64,000 nucleotides of DNA from Myxococcales bacterium 68-20 (GTDB lineage Bacteria; Myxococcota_A; Polyangia; Polyangiales; Polyangiaceae): positions 25,683-89,682 of the forward strand of contig MKVQ01000023.1 in NCBI GenBank assembly GCA_001899635.1. Reading direction: 5' to 3'. Both the position numbers and the translations under genes were made by a program. Below, one piece after another: positions 1 through 7,571 of the stretch. The notes under the pieces are model-generated. The model ran no database searches. It saw nothing but the letters and a program-made list of their open reading frames with translations, and was not told the DNA's origin. Each line of letters opens with the position of its first letter. Position 1 is the first letter of the stretch.

Positions 1-2
1 CG

Positions 3-539
3 TTCACGGACGACGCCGGGCGCAACACCGAGGTCACGGTCATCGCCGGCCGGCTCGACGACAAGACGGCGCCGCCGCCGCCGCCGCCGCCACGCTCGTG
101 GGCCTCGCGCCCCGACACGCAGGTCGCGATCTGGACGTTGAAGATGGATCCGAAGGCGACCTGGACGCTCCCGCCGACTCAGGATGCGAAGATCACGCGG
201 ACGATCTACTTCTTCCGCGGCTCGTCGCTCTCGGTCGAAGGCGAGGTCGTCCGCTCGCACTCGGCCATCGTCGTCCGGAGCGATCGTGCGGTGACGCTCG
301 AGGCTGGCGACGAGCCGGTCGACATCCTCGTCCTCCAGGGTCGGCCGATCGGGCAGCCGGTGGTCCAGTACGGCCCGTTCGTCATGAACACGCGCGCCGA
401 GATCCAGCAGGCAGTGCTCGACTACCAGCGCACGCGCTTCGGCGGCTGGCCGTGGCCGAGCGATGCGCCGGTGCACGACCGCGACGAGGGCCGGTTCGCG
501 AAGCACGCCGACGGCAAGGTCGAGCGCCACGATCGCTGA
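3..539 (+). CDS. Pirin family protein, C-terminal part (5' end outside window)
   Basis: The reading frame is already open at the window edge and ends at a TGA at 537-539, so the N-terminal cupin is missing. The visible 178 residues match the C-terminal cupin half of bacterial pirins: an LEAGDEPVDILVLQGRPIG stretch, then QPVVQYGPFVMNT, a helix with EIQQAVLDYQRTRFGGWPWP, and a short polar tail. A run of seven prolines precedes this half and is unusual. Pirins are metal-binding cupins. Some oxidise quercetin, others modulate regulators or enzymes, and the substrate cannot be told from this half. A strong hairpin follows the stop and probably ends the transcript. Confidence 0.85.
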   Translation, partial: FTDDAGRNTEVTVIAGRLDDKTAPPPPPPPRSWASRPDTQVAIWTLKMDPKATWTLPPTQDAKITRTIYFFRGSSLSVEGEVVRSHSAIVVRSDRAVTLEAGDEPVDILVLQGRPIGQPVVQYGPFVMNTRAEIQQAVLDYQRTRFGGWPWPSDAPVHDRDEGRFAKHADGKVERHDR

Positions 540-574
540 CGCGGACCCGACGATCGATCCCTAGACGCGACGAA

Positions 575-608
575 GCCCGCGCTCTCGGCTGAACCGAGGA
601 ACGCGGGC
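575..608. terminator. Hairpin between convergent genes
   Basis: Two nested stems, GCCCGCG/CGCGGGC outside and CTCGG/CCGAG inside with a CTGAA loop, lie between the stop of the pirin gene and the stop of the lipoprotein gene on the other strand. There is no clear U tract, as is common in GC-rich genomes. It probably serves both genes. Confidence 0.6.
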
Positions 609-638
609 AGGGTCGAATCGCCGATCAGCGACGCCGGT

Positions 639-1412
639 TCAGGCGTCGCACTCGGTCACGAGGCTGTAGAGCTGCGGCACGTTCGTGCCCGTCGCCGGAA
701 CGAGGGTGAAGACGGGCGCGTCCTTGTACTGCCAGGCGTTCTCGACCGCGAGCGTGAACGTCTCGGTCACGCCACCGTGAACGACCTTGATCGTGCGCTT
801 GCCCTTCGCGCCGGCCGTCTTCGTGATCGTGTACGTCGCCGGCTCCGTGCGGAACGTGATGTCGTCGGTGGCCTTGTCGTGGTGGAGATAGCCCCAGGTC
901 GCCTTCCCGCCGGCCGCGAACTCGATCCTCACCGGGGGACCGTACGCGCCCTGCGCATGCGCCCAGAACGTGAGCCCCTTCTCGAAGTGCGCCTCGGTTC
1001 CCGTCCAGTTCTGGAACGACGAGTCCTTGATGACCGCCAGCTCGCCGGTCAGGCTCCGCAGCGTGAGCGACGGCGCGAGCACGGTGCGCACGGGCGCCGC
1101 CCACGGGCTCGTCTTGATCGTCTCGCGGAACGCCCCGCACGTCATGACCGCCCGCGACGCTTCGTTCGCGATCTCCCAGAAGAAGCCGTTCTCGGAGTTG
1201 CAGACGCCGTTCGCGAGACGGTCCTTCGACCACGCGACCGCGTTCTTGTAGTGCGCGAGCGCCTCGTTGTAGCTCGCGCTCCCGCACGAGACGAGGGCGG
1301 CCTCGTTGCTCTCGACCGCCTCGTCGGAGTCCGGTGCGGAGCAGCCGGCGGCGGCGACGACGGAGAAGGACGCGAAGAAGAGGAGGGTGGCGGCGGAGAG
1401 AGTGGTTTTCAT
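639..1412 (-). CDS. Secreted lipoprotein of unknown function
   Basis: A 257-residue protein with a typical lipoprotein leader: MKTTLSAATLLFFASF then a lipobox ending in AAGC, with Cys near residue 23. The mature part begins with an acidic linker (APDSDEAVESNEAAL), then an alpha-helical segment with several Cys residues and Trp-rich stretches, then a beta-rich C-terminal half. I do not recognise the family. The start was chosen because it is the only ATG directly in front of the signal sequence. A longer upstream reading frame exists but would run through the kinase gene on the other strand. It probably sits on the cell surface or in the periplasm, and no partner is obvious nearby. Confidence 0.75.
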   Translation of the reverse strand: MKTTLSAATLLFFASFSVVAAAGCSAPDSDEAVESNEAALVSCGSASYNEALAHYKNAVAWSKDRLANGVCNSENGFFWEIANEASRAVMTCGAFRETIKTSPWAAPVRTVLAPSLTLRSLTGELAVIKDSSFQNWTGTEAHFEKGLTFWAHAQGAYGPPVRIEFAAGGKATWGYLHHDKATDDITFRTEPATYTITKTAGAKGKRTIKVVHGGVTETFTLAVENAWQYKDAPVFTLVPATGTNVPQLYSLVTECDA

Positions 1413-1604
1413 GACTACAGGTCGGCACGTTGTAATCCAGATTCGAGGTCCGTCAACCCTCGGAAACCCGCAAAAGTCGTCATTCAGATGCGGCGCGCAC
1501 CCACGCCTGAAGATCCGCGCCTCCCGGCCGTAAGGTGAAGGTGAGGAAAAACAGGGGCGTCGACGATCGCGGCGGACGTCCTCTCCACGTGGGGTTGCCG
1601 AAAC

Positions 1605-3119
1605 ATGCGCGTCCTTGCAGCAGATGACGACAAGGGAATCCTCTCCGTCCTCGAGCGCTCGCTGCGAACGTGGGGCTACGACCTCGTCACCGCGCACGAC
1701 GGCATCGAGGCGTGGCGCATCCTGAGGAGCGAAGGCGCGCCGCGCATCGTCGTCATCGACTGGGACATGCCGGGGCTCTCCGGGCTGGAGGTTTGCCGGC
1801 TCGTCCGCTCGGCGCCACACGGCGAAGAGGTCTACGTCCTCATGCTCACGGGGCGGCAAGAGAAGTCCGATCTCATCGAGGCGCTCGAGGCCGGTGCGGA
1901 CGACTTCCTCTCGAAGCCGTTCCATCCGCGCGAGCTGCAGCTCCGGCTCGCCAAGGGCGTCACCTTCCACACGAGCCGCATCGCCTCCCACGGCACCAGC
2001 CGGGGCGCACCGCCGAGCGGCACGACCCTCGGCGGCAAGTACCGCCTGGAGAGGGAGATCGCCGAGGGCGGCATGGCGAACGTCTGGCTCGGCGTGCATC
2101 TGTCGCTCGGGATCAACGTCGCGATCAAGTTCATGAAGCCGGGCGTCGCGGAAGGGCCCGACTACGCGAGCTTCGAGCGAGAAGCCCGCGCCGCAGCGCA
2201 GCTCCGCACCGAGCACATCGTCCGAATCTACGATCATGGCATCGCGCACGACGGCGCCCCCTACCTCGTGATGGAGTACCTCGCCGGCGAGTCGGTCGGC
2301 GATCGGATCGATCGGATCGGTCCCCTCCCGCCCGCCGAGGTCGCTGCGCTCGTCGACCAGATCGCTCGCGCGCTGACGGAGGCGCATACGCGCGGCATCA
2401 TCCATCGCGACGTCAAGCCGGAGAACATCCTCCTCGTCGAAGATCCGGATCGCCCATACGGCTGCGCCAAGCTCGTCGACTTCGGGCTCGCGCGCTCACG
2501 AAAGAACATCGCCACGACCGAGGGCGGGCTCATCTCGGGAACTCCGAGCTACATGACGCCGGAGCACCTCCGCGCCCAGGTGCCACCGAACCCGGCGCTC
2601 GATCTCTGGGGCCTCGCCGCCACCGCATTCACCGCGCTCACGGGCAGCGTCCCATTCGACGGCGATACGCTCTCCGAGATCATGAAGAGCGTCTGCGGCG
2701 CTCCCCTCCCCGTGCCTTCCTCCGTGAACCCTGCCCTGCCGCCCGAGATCGACGCCTGGTTCGCTCGCGCGTGCGCTCGATCTCCGAATGACCGATACCA
2801 GACGCCCGCCGAGTTGGCCGCCTCGTTCGCCACAGCATGCGCCGCGGCGCGCCCGAGGCCGAGCACCGGCACCGGCACCCCGAAGCGTGTGCGCGACGTC
2901 ACGCCGACGGAGCCCGATTCATCGCGGCCGAGCGCGATCGCCACCGAGCCGGAACAGGGCCCGGGGTCCGCACCGCGAGGCCCGAACAGCTCCAGCGGAC
3001 AAGCGATCGCCTGCAGCCGGTCCGCCCCCGAGGCGTCCCCGACGATGCCACCGAGCCGCGCCACGGCGAGCGGTCCGATGCAGCATCAACAGCAAGCGCG
3101 CGAGGCCTGCTCAGCGTAG
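1605..3119 (+). CDS. Response regulator receiver fused to Ser/Thr protein kinase
   Basis: A 504-residue soluble protein. Residues 1-118 are a CheY-type receiver with the acidic triad D7-D9, phospho-acceptor D52, T82 and K104. Residues about 146-405 are a PknB-type kinase with K175, HRD at 267-269 followed by VKPEN, DFG, and a GTPSYM activation-segment end. The glycine-rich loop is weak: AEGGMANV, where Ala replaces the first and third canonical Gly. The last 95 residues are a Pro/Ser/Ala-rich tail without predicted fold. No membrane helix is present, so input should come from a histidine kinase acting on D52. The gene stands alone between a divergent lipoprotein gene and an SDR gene. A phosphorelay output that is itself a kinase is a known but uncommon design, seen in myxobacteria. 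Confidence 0.9.
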   Translation: MRVLAADDDKGILSVLERSLRTWGYDLVTAHDGIEAWRILRSEGAPRIVVIDWDMPGLSGLEVCRLVRSAPHGEEVYVLMLTGRQEKSDLIEALEAGADDFLSKPFHPRELQLRLAKGVTFHTSRIASHGTSRGAPPSGTTLGGKYRLEREIAEGGMANVWLGVHLSLGINVAIKFMKPGVAEGPDYASFEREARAAAQLRTEHIVRIYDHGIAHDGAPYLVMEYLAGESVGDRIDRIGPLPPAEVAALVDQIARALTEAHTRGIIHRDVKPENILLVEDPDRPYGCAKLVDFGLARSRKNIATTEGGLISGTPSYMTPEHLRAQVPPNPALDLWGLAATAFTALTGSVPFDGDTLSEIMKSVCGAPLPVPSSVNPALPPEIDAWFARACARSPNDRYQTPAELAASFATACAAARPRPSTGTGTPKRVRDVTPTEPDSSRPSAIATEPEQGPGSAPRGPNSSSGQAIACSRSAPEASPTMPPSRATASGPMQHQQQAREACSA

Positions 3120-3236
3120 CCGCCCGCCACACGCCGCTGCCGCCGCCAGGATCCCGGGCGCGCGTTTCGTCCGCGCGCGCCGGCGGCTCGGCCATTGCAC
3201 GCCGTGCGACTTTGTCTTTCGGCGAGGCGGAGGTCG

Positions 3237-4253
3237 ATGATGAACAAGCTCGAAGGAGCGGTGGTCGTGCTCACGGGGGCATCGAGCGGCATCGGCCGTG
3301 TCACGGCGAGGATGTTCGCTCGGCGACAAGCCAAGCTCGTGCTCGCGGCGCGCTCTCCGGAGGCGCTGCAGGAGGTGGCACGCCGCTGCATCGAGCTCGG
3401 CGGCGAAACGATCGCTGTGCCGACGGACGTCCGCGACGAATCACAGGTCCTCGCGCTGCGCGATGCCGCGATCGCGCGCTTCGGGCGAATCGACATCTGG
3501 GTGAACGACGCCGCCTCCTATCTCCTCGGCAACCTCGAGGAGGTTCCTTCGGAGCTGGTCCGCGGCCTCATGGAGACCAACGTGCTCGGCACCTTCCACG
3601 GCGCTAAAGCTGCGGTCACGCAGTTCCGCAAGCAAGGACACGGCACGCTCATCTCCATCGGCTCGATCGCGGGGACGGCGCCGTACGCCAAGGCGTCGGC
3701 CTACTGCGCGAGCAAACACGCGGTGCACGCGATGAACGCGGCGCTCCGACAGGAGCTCGTCGGGACGAACATCGAGGCGTGCATCGTCGCGCCCGCGAGC
3801 ATCGACACGCCGTTATTCGATCACGCCGCGAACTACACCGGCGTCGAGATGCGGGTGATGCCGCCGATCTACTCTCCTGGCCGCGTCGCGCGTGCCATCC
3901 TCCGCTGCGCAGAGCGACCTCGACGCCTCGTGTTCGTCGGTGGAGCACCGCTCCTGACTACGCTGCTCCACCTCCTCCTTCCCCGGGTGTACGAGCGGCT
4001 GCAGCCGCAGCTCGTTGCCGAGAGGCACGTCGGTCCCAGGACGGCACCGAAGATCCCGGGCAACATCCCGGAGACGCTCCCGCCGTACGACGACGAGGCC
4101 GGGTGGCGGCGCGGGCGCGCGAGCGTGCTCGAGCCGCCTCCTCCTGAAGAGGCCACGCTCGTTGCCCGAGCCCGGCGCCGGCGCCGAGTTGCGCTCCGGC
4201 TCGCTCGTCGCCAGAGCGAGGCCGCTATCGGCTTCCGCTCGCGCCCACTATAG
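3237..4253 (+). CDS. Short-chain dehydrogenase/reductase (SDR) family oxidoreductase
   Basis: A 338-residue protein. Two ATG codons at 3237 and 3240 sit behind a GGCGGAGG ribosome site, so the start is one of them. The N-terminal Rossmann half shows TGASSGIG (13-20), the catalytic Ser near 143, and Tyr156-x3-Lys160 (YCASK). The usual NNAG motif reads NDAA. After the ~250-residue SDR core comes a segment with a hydrophobic helix (LLTTLLHLLLPRVYERL) that could touch a membrane, and a final 60 residues rich in Arg and Ala. This pattern resembles SDRs annotated as acting on lipid or retinol-like substrates, but the substrate is unknown. It reads in the same direction as its neighbours without tight linkage. 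Confidence 0.88.
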   Translation: MMNKLEGAVVVLTGASSGIGRVTARMFARRQAKLVLAARSPEALQEVARRCIELGGETIAVPTDVRDESQVLALRDAAIARFGRIDIWVNDAASYLLGNLEEVPSELVRGLMETNVLGTFHGAKAAVTQFRKQGHGTLISIGSIAGTAPYAKASAYCASKHAVHAMNAALRQELVGTNIEACIVAPASIDTPLFDHAANYTGVEMRVMPPIYSPGRVARAILRCAERPRRLVFVGGAPLLTTLLHLLLPRVYERLQPQLVAERHVGPRTAPKIPGNIPETLPPYDDEAGWRRGRASVLEPPPPEEATLVARARRRRRVALRLARRQSEAAIGFRSRPL

Positions 4254-4307
4254 CGGTGCTCGCTCGCATGGACCGAGCTGAGCACTCGCGTTCCCTTCTT
4301 CTTCAAT

Positions 4308-4328
4308 CAGCGCAACTGAGTTGCGCTG
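4308..4328. promoter_or_regulatory. Perfect 9-bp dyad in front of the DTW gene
   Basis: Two arms, CAGCGCAAC and GTTGCGCTG, are separated by TGA. The dyad ends two bases before the first ATG of the DTW-domain gene. Almost the same 20 bases, in the opposite orientation, lie just upstream of the parvulin lipoprotein gene at 61297-61317. Placement at the start of two genes suggests an operator or RNA hairpin rather than a terminator. Confidence 0.5.
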
Positions 4329-4329
4329 T

Positions 4330-5628
4330 ATGATGCGCGCGATGTTTGCGAGCGCGGTCGAGCAGAACCGGGAGAAGAATCGACTCTGCAGTGGACGGGA
4401 GGTCTGTTCGCGCTGTCGCCGGCCGACCGAAGGCTGCTACTGCGCCCATGTCACGCCAATCGACACGCGGACGCGGCTCGTTCTCCTCCAGCACCCTCGC
4501 GAGCGGTACGTCGCCATCGGCACCGCCCACATGGCGAGCCTGTGCCTCGTGAACTCCGAGCTGCACGTCGGTATCGACTGGAGCCAATCCGAGCCGCTCG
4601 CGCGGGCGCTCGCGAACCCCGAGCGCCCGCCGATCCTCCTCTATCCCGGCGAGGACTCGATCGACATCGTGAAGTCACCTCCCCCCGGCCCCGTGACGCT
4701 CGTCGTCGTCGATGGCACGTGGGCGCAGACGAAGAAGGTGGTGCGGACGAATCCGTTGCTCTCAGCGCTCCCGCGTTATGCATTCGTCCCGCCCCGACCG
4801 AGCGAATACCGGATCCGCAAGGAGCCGGACGACGCGTCCGTCGCGACGATCGAAGCGCTCGTCCACGCGCTCACCGCCCTCGAGGGTGACGAGGCACGGT
4901 TCGCCACGCTCCTTGCGCCATTCCGGGCGATGATCGATTTCCAGATCGAATGCCAGGCGCGCTTCCGCGGCGCACGCAATCGCCACGCGAAGCACCGTGC
5001 GCGCATCCGGCGCTTCCGGGTCCCGCGCGTACTCAGTGAGCGCCTGAACGACGTCGTGTGCGTCGCCGCCGAAGCGAACGCGTTCCCGTACACGGTCCGC
5101 GCCCAGCGCCCCGGCTATCAGGACGAGCTCGTGCAGTGGGCAGCCTACCGTCCCGCTACCGGAGAGACGATGGAGTTCGTCGTCGCGCCGCGCGGCGAGA
5201 TCGCTCCCGGCACGACCATCCATACGCGCCTCGACGAGGCCATGCTCCGCGGAGGCGGCACGCTCGACGAGCTCCACACCCGATGGCGAGCCTTCGTCCG
5301 CGACACGGACGTCGTCTGTTCCTGGGGGCGATACGAGACCAACCTCTTCGCGACCGCGGGCGGCTGGCTCCCTCGCGAGCACCTCGACCTTCGCCATGTC
5401 GCCCGGGACGTGGCCCGCACCAACGTCGGCTCACTGGCGGAGTACAAGGAGAGCCTCGCCTCCGAGCTCTCGGCCGAGCACCACCTCCCCGGGCCGGATC
5501 TCCTCGCGAGCGTCCCCGGACGCGCCGGGCACAAGCTCCGCGCCATCCGTGACGTCATCGCGTCGTTCAGCGCCCTGCACGCTGCTGCGGCCGCGGGCGG
5601 CGCCGCGGAAGCACCGGACGCGCCCTGA
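4330..5628 (+). CDS. DTW domain tRNA-uridine aminocarboxypropyltransferase-like protein with extra C-terminal domain
   Basis: About 432 residues. The first ~215 form a DTW domain: a Cys-rich N-terminus (CSRC, CYCA), VLLQHPRE, ILLYPGEDS and the signature VVDGTWAQTKKV, followed by YRIRKEP. DTW proteins such as TapT make acp3U in tRNA from S-adenosylmethionine. The family is normally ~230-250 residues long. The remaining ~200 residues are a second domain with acidic residues in patterns such as AAEANAFPYTV, CSWGRYETNLF and LDLRHVARDV, which I read as possibly RNase H/DEDD-exonuclease-like. Start codon choice is uncertain (ATG at 4330, 4333 or 4342) because a 9-bp dyad occupies the usual ribosome-site position. 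Confidence 0.82.
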   Translation: MMRAMFASAVEQNREKNRLCSGREVCSRCRRPTEGCYCAHVTPIDTRTRLVLLQHPRERYVAIGTAHMASLCLVNSELHVGIDWSQSEPLARALANPERPPILLYPGEDSIDIVKSPPPGPVTLVVVDGTWAQTKKVVRTNPLLSALPRYAFVPPRPSEYRIRKEPDDASVATIEALVHALTALEGDEARFATLLAPFRAMIDFQIECQARFRGARNRHAKHRARIRRFRVPRVLSERLNDVVCVAAEANAFPYTVRAQRPGYQDELVQWAAYRPATGETMEFVVAPRGEIAPGTTIHTRLDEAMLRGGGTLDELHTRWRAFVRDTDVVCSWGRYETNLFATAGGWLPREHLDLRHVARDVARTNVGSLAEYKESLASELSAEHHLPGPDLLASVPGRAGHKLRAIRDVIASFSALHAAAAAGGAAEAPDAP

Positions 5629-5809
5629 CCTCGAGTACGGCGCCCATCACGACTCGCGCAAACGGCTGCGCTGGGAGCAGCGCGCCTCCGGCTGTCAACG
5701 ACCGCGAATGGCAGCCGCGCTGACCTGAGCCGGAGGCTTGGACGCAGGAGTGTGGCGCGCACACCGAGCGCGCCGTCTCGTCTCGTCTCGTCCCGCGACC
5801 CGCTTCGCT

Positions 5810-6385
5810 TCAAGCTGGTGCGGGGGTCGGGATGCCGTGGGGCACGCGTCGCATGCGGAACGCCAGCGCGAGCAGCACGATCCCGAACGCGAACGCGTAG
5901 CCCCCGAGCATCAGGACGAGCACGAGCGCGGTGAGCTGGGGAACGACGAACGCGAGGACGCCGAGCACGAGAGACGCCAGGCCGGCGAGCCCATAGAGCA
6001 CGGGGGTGTGAAGCTCGCGATGAAGCCGGATCGCAGCGGCGATCTGGAACGCGCCCATGATGATGAAGCGGATGCCGATGATCAGCACGAGCGCGAGGAG
6101 CGTGATCCCCGGCCAGAAAAGCGTGACGATGCCTGCGCCGATGCCGAAGAGACCGTCGACGACGAGGAGCCACCGATTCGGATGGGCTCCACGCTGGACG
6201 GCCACGACGAGCGCGGTGACACCGTCGACGAATGCATAGGCGCCGAAGAGCAACGCCAGCGCTGTGAGGGTGATCCCCGGCCACGCGAACGCGAGGATGC
6301 CGAATACGATGCTCGCGAGTCCGCGGAACGCGAGCGAGCTCCACCTCGGTAGGTGGAGCGATTCTCTCCCCATCGTCGTTTCCAT
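5810..6385 (-). CDS. HdeD-like (DUF308) membrane protein
   Basis: A 191-residue protein of six hydrophobic segments in three repeated pairs. The repeats are visible as GILAFAWPGITLTALALLFGAYAFVDG, IVTLFWPGITLLALVLIIGIRF and VLAFVVPQLTALVLVLMLGGYAF, the DUF308/HdeD pattern. HdeD is an inner-membrane protein of acid-stress resistance. The start follows a near-perfect GGAGGAAGAC ribosome site, so the longer N-terminal reading frame was discarded. The gene lies downstream of hsp20 on the same strand and has its own sigma-54-like promoter about 75 bases upstream. hdeD next to a small heat-shock gene recalls the transmissible stress-tolerance loci of Proteobacteria. Confidence 0.88.
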   Translation of the reverse strand: METTMGRESLHLPRWSSLAFRGLASIVFGILAFAWPGITLTALALLFGAYAFVDGVTALVVAVQRGAHPNRWLLVVDGLFGIGAGIVTLFWPGITLLALVLIIGIRFIIMGAFQIAAAIRLHRELHTPVLYGLAGLASLVLGVLAFVVPQLTALVLVLMLGGYAFAFGIVLLALAFRMRRVPHGIPTPAPA

Positions 6386-6459
6386 GTCTTCCTCCGGGAC
6401 GTTCAGCGAGCTCCCCTGCAGAGGCGAAGGCAGGCGCCCATCGTGGAAGGCGGATGACC

Positions 6460-6474
6460 GCATGCGCCGTGCCG
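6460..6474 (-). promoter_or_regulatory. Sigma-54-type promoter of the hdeD-like gene
   Basis: On the minus strand, CGGCACG, four bases, then ATGC. GG and GC are separated by exactly ten bases, as sigma-54 requires. It differs from TGGCACG-N4-TTGC only at two less conserved positions. The predicted start near 6448 gives a leader of about 63 bases that includes the ribosome site. Confidence 0.55.
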
Positions 6475-6499
6475 ACCATGGCCGTGCTCGGTTGAGCTC

Positions 6500-6550
6500 G
6501 ACCTCGCATTGCGCTCGCCCTGACGGACGAGGCGAGCGCCATGCGAGGTC
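6500..6550. terminator. 20-bp inverted repeat downstream of hsp20
   Basis: The arms 6500-6519 and 6531-6550 pair at 19 of 20 positions around an 11-base loop (arm core GACCTCGCAT/ATGCGAGGTC). It lies 60 bases past the hsp20 stop and about 30-75 bases upstream of the hdeD promoter. No U tract follows on either strand. It may end the hsp20 message, stabilise its 3' end, or bind a protein. Confidence 0.55.
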
Positions 6551-6593
6551 TCTGCCACGGATCCGATCAGGTCCATCTACCTCGTCAGGATCG

Positions 6594-6610
6594 GCGCAAC
6601 AGAGCTGCGC
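6594..6610. promoter_or_regulatory. Short imperfect dyad at the hsp20 stop codon
   Basis: GCGCAAC and GCTGCGC, one mismatch, separated by AGA, ending just before the hsp20 stop. It resembles the core of the dyads at 4308 and 61297 but is shorter. It could simply be part of the hsp20 terminator. Confidence 0.3.
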
Positions 6611-6611
6611 G

Positions 6612-7172
6612 TCAGATCTTCGATGCCTTCGTCGTCTGCGCCTCGCCCGTCGGCTTCAGCTCCTCCTTCGAGGACGCTTCCTCGACCGGGTGCGCTTCCC
6701 GCGAGACGACCGCGATCTTCTTCGGCTGGGTCTCGGGCTTCTTCGGCACGATGACCCGAAGCACACCACTGGCGAGCGTCGCTGAGACGTGCTCGGGGTC
6801 GACGCCATCCGGCAGGGTGAACGTGCGGACGAAGCTCCCGTAGAGACGTTCCGTCGCGAAGTAGCGATCGGTCTTGTCCTCCGTCTCGGCCACGCGCTCT
6901 CCGGAGATGGTGAGACGATTGCCGGTCACGGTGATCTCGATGTCGCTCTCGGGCACGCCCGGGACGTCGGCGCGGAACTCGTAGGCATCCTTCGTCTCCT
7001 TCACCTCGAACGCCGGAGTGAAGGTCAGCCCGGCCTCCTCGGCCTGGACGAAGGGCGCCATCTGCTGGAACGGATCCCACCCGAGCAGACGCCGCATCGC
7101 GCGAAGCGGACCAAGCGCCTCCACTCCGGGCAACGCCTCCAATCCGTGCTTCTTCACTGAAAGGTTGCTCAT
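6612..7172 (-). CDS. Small heat shock protein (Hsp20/alpha-crystallin family)
   Basis: A 186-residue protein. The N-terminal arm has [13 protein letters not shown], typical of class A bacterial sHsps. The alpha-crystallin domain runs from about 50 to 145 with [31 protein letters not shown], a [15 protein letters not shown] stretch and the terminal GVLRVIVPK strand. A ~30-residue charged tail follows. It holds unfolded proteins without using ATP. The ATG at 7172 is preceded by GAGGAGTGAGG, so the longer frame upstream is rejected. A very good sigma-54 element lies ~180 bases upstream, and the sigma-54 activator gene is divergent next door, so stress-regulated control by that activator is likely. 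Confidence 0.95.
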   Translation of the reverse strand: MSNLSVKKHGLEALPGVEALGPLRAMRRLLGWDPFQQMAPFVQAEEAGLTFTPAFEVKETKDAYEFRADVPGVPESDIEITVTGNRLTISGERVAETEDKTDRYFATERLYGSFVRTFTLPDGVDPEHVSATLASGVLRVIVPKKPETQPKKIAVVSREAHPVEEASSKEELKPTGEAQTTKASKI

Positions 7173-7348
7173 GACCTCACTCCTCCTCGCTCTTGGCGCT
7201 TTGGCCTCTGGCCTTGCGCAGGCCCGCGCACAGTCCACCGCTCGTCGACGCCACGTCGTTCGCCCCCGGGAAACGCCCATCCCAGCAACGGCTTGCCGCG
7301 ATCACACGACGCATGGGGCACGGCGCACAGGGCCAACGAGCGAGGACG

Positions 7349-7364
7349 AGCAGCCGGCGTGCCA
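7349..7364 (-). promoter_or_regulatory. Sigma-54-type promoter of hsp20
   Basis: The minus strand reads TGGCACG, CCGG, CTGCT: a perfect -24 box and a one-mismatch -12 box with the required ten bases between GG and GC. The predicted transcript starts near 7338, leaving a ~165-base leader that could hold an RNA thermometer, although I did not find one. Confidence 0.65.
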
Positions 7365-7413
7365 CGCGCCGGCGCCACGATACCCACGTATTCACCTGAT
7401 AATGTCGCACTGA

Positions 7414-7455
7414 CACCGAAAACTCGGTGCGCTTATCGCATTGCCCTTGTGATAA
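7414..7455. promoter_or_regulatory. Candidate enhancer (upstream activator) sites
   Basis: Two elements lie 50-95 bases upstream of the hsp20 sigma-54 promoter. One is a perfect 6-bp hairpin, CACCGA-AAAC-TCGGTG (7414-7429). The other is an imperfect inverted repeat, TTATCGCA-N7-TGTGATAA (7433-7455), seven of eight bases matching. Spacing and symmetry fit binding by a dimeric enhancer-binding protein such as the one encoded next door. Confidence 0.4.
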
Positions 7456-7571
7456 CCCGGAAGCTCGGAGCCGGGAGGGAAGCCAGGAGATGCGCGACCG
7501 CGACGAGTCACCACGACGGCTTTTTCGCACGACGGCACGTTCCGCGCGAACATGAGCTCGGAGGGGGGCAA

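Larger units (their letters stand above)
7173..7571. other. Regulatory region between hsp20 and the sigma-54 activator gene
   Basis: A 399-base non-coding stretch between divergent genes. It holds the sigma-54 promoter of hsp20 (7349-7364), a candidate upstream activator site with a small hairpin (7414-7455) and the ribosome site of the activator gene (GGAGGGGGG before GTG 7572). I saw no convincing short gene in it. Confidence 0.6.

Noticed and set aside
7173..7260. A sigma-54 match TGGCCTC-TTGC within the hsp20 leader
   Set aside because: The spacing between GG and GC is 11 bases instead of 10, and it reads on the wrong strand for hsp20.
7293..7571. Longer N-terminus for the sigma-54 activator
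   Set aside because: The extra 93 codons have no domain content and precede the strong GGAGGGGGG ribosome site at GTG 7572.
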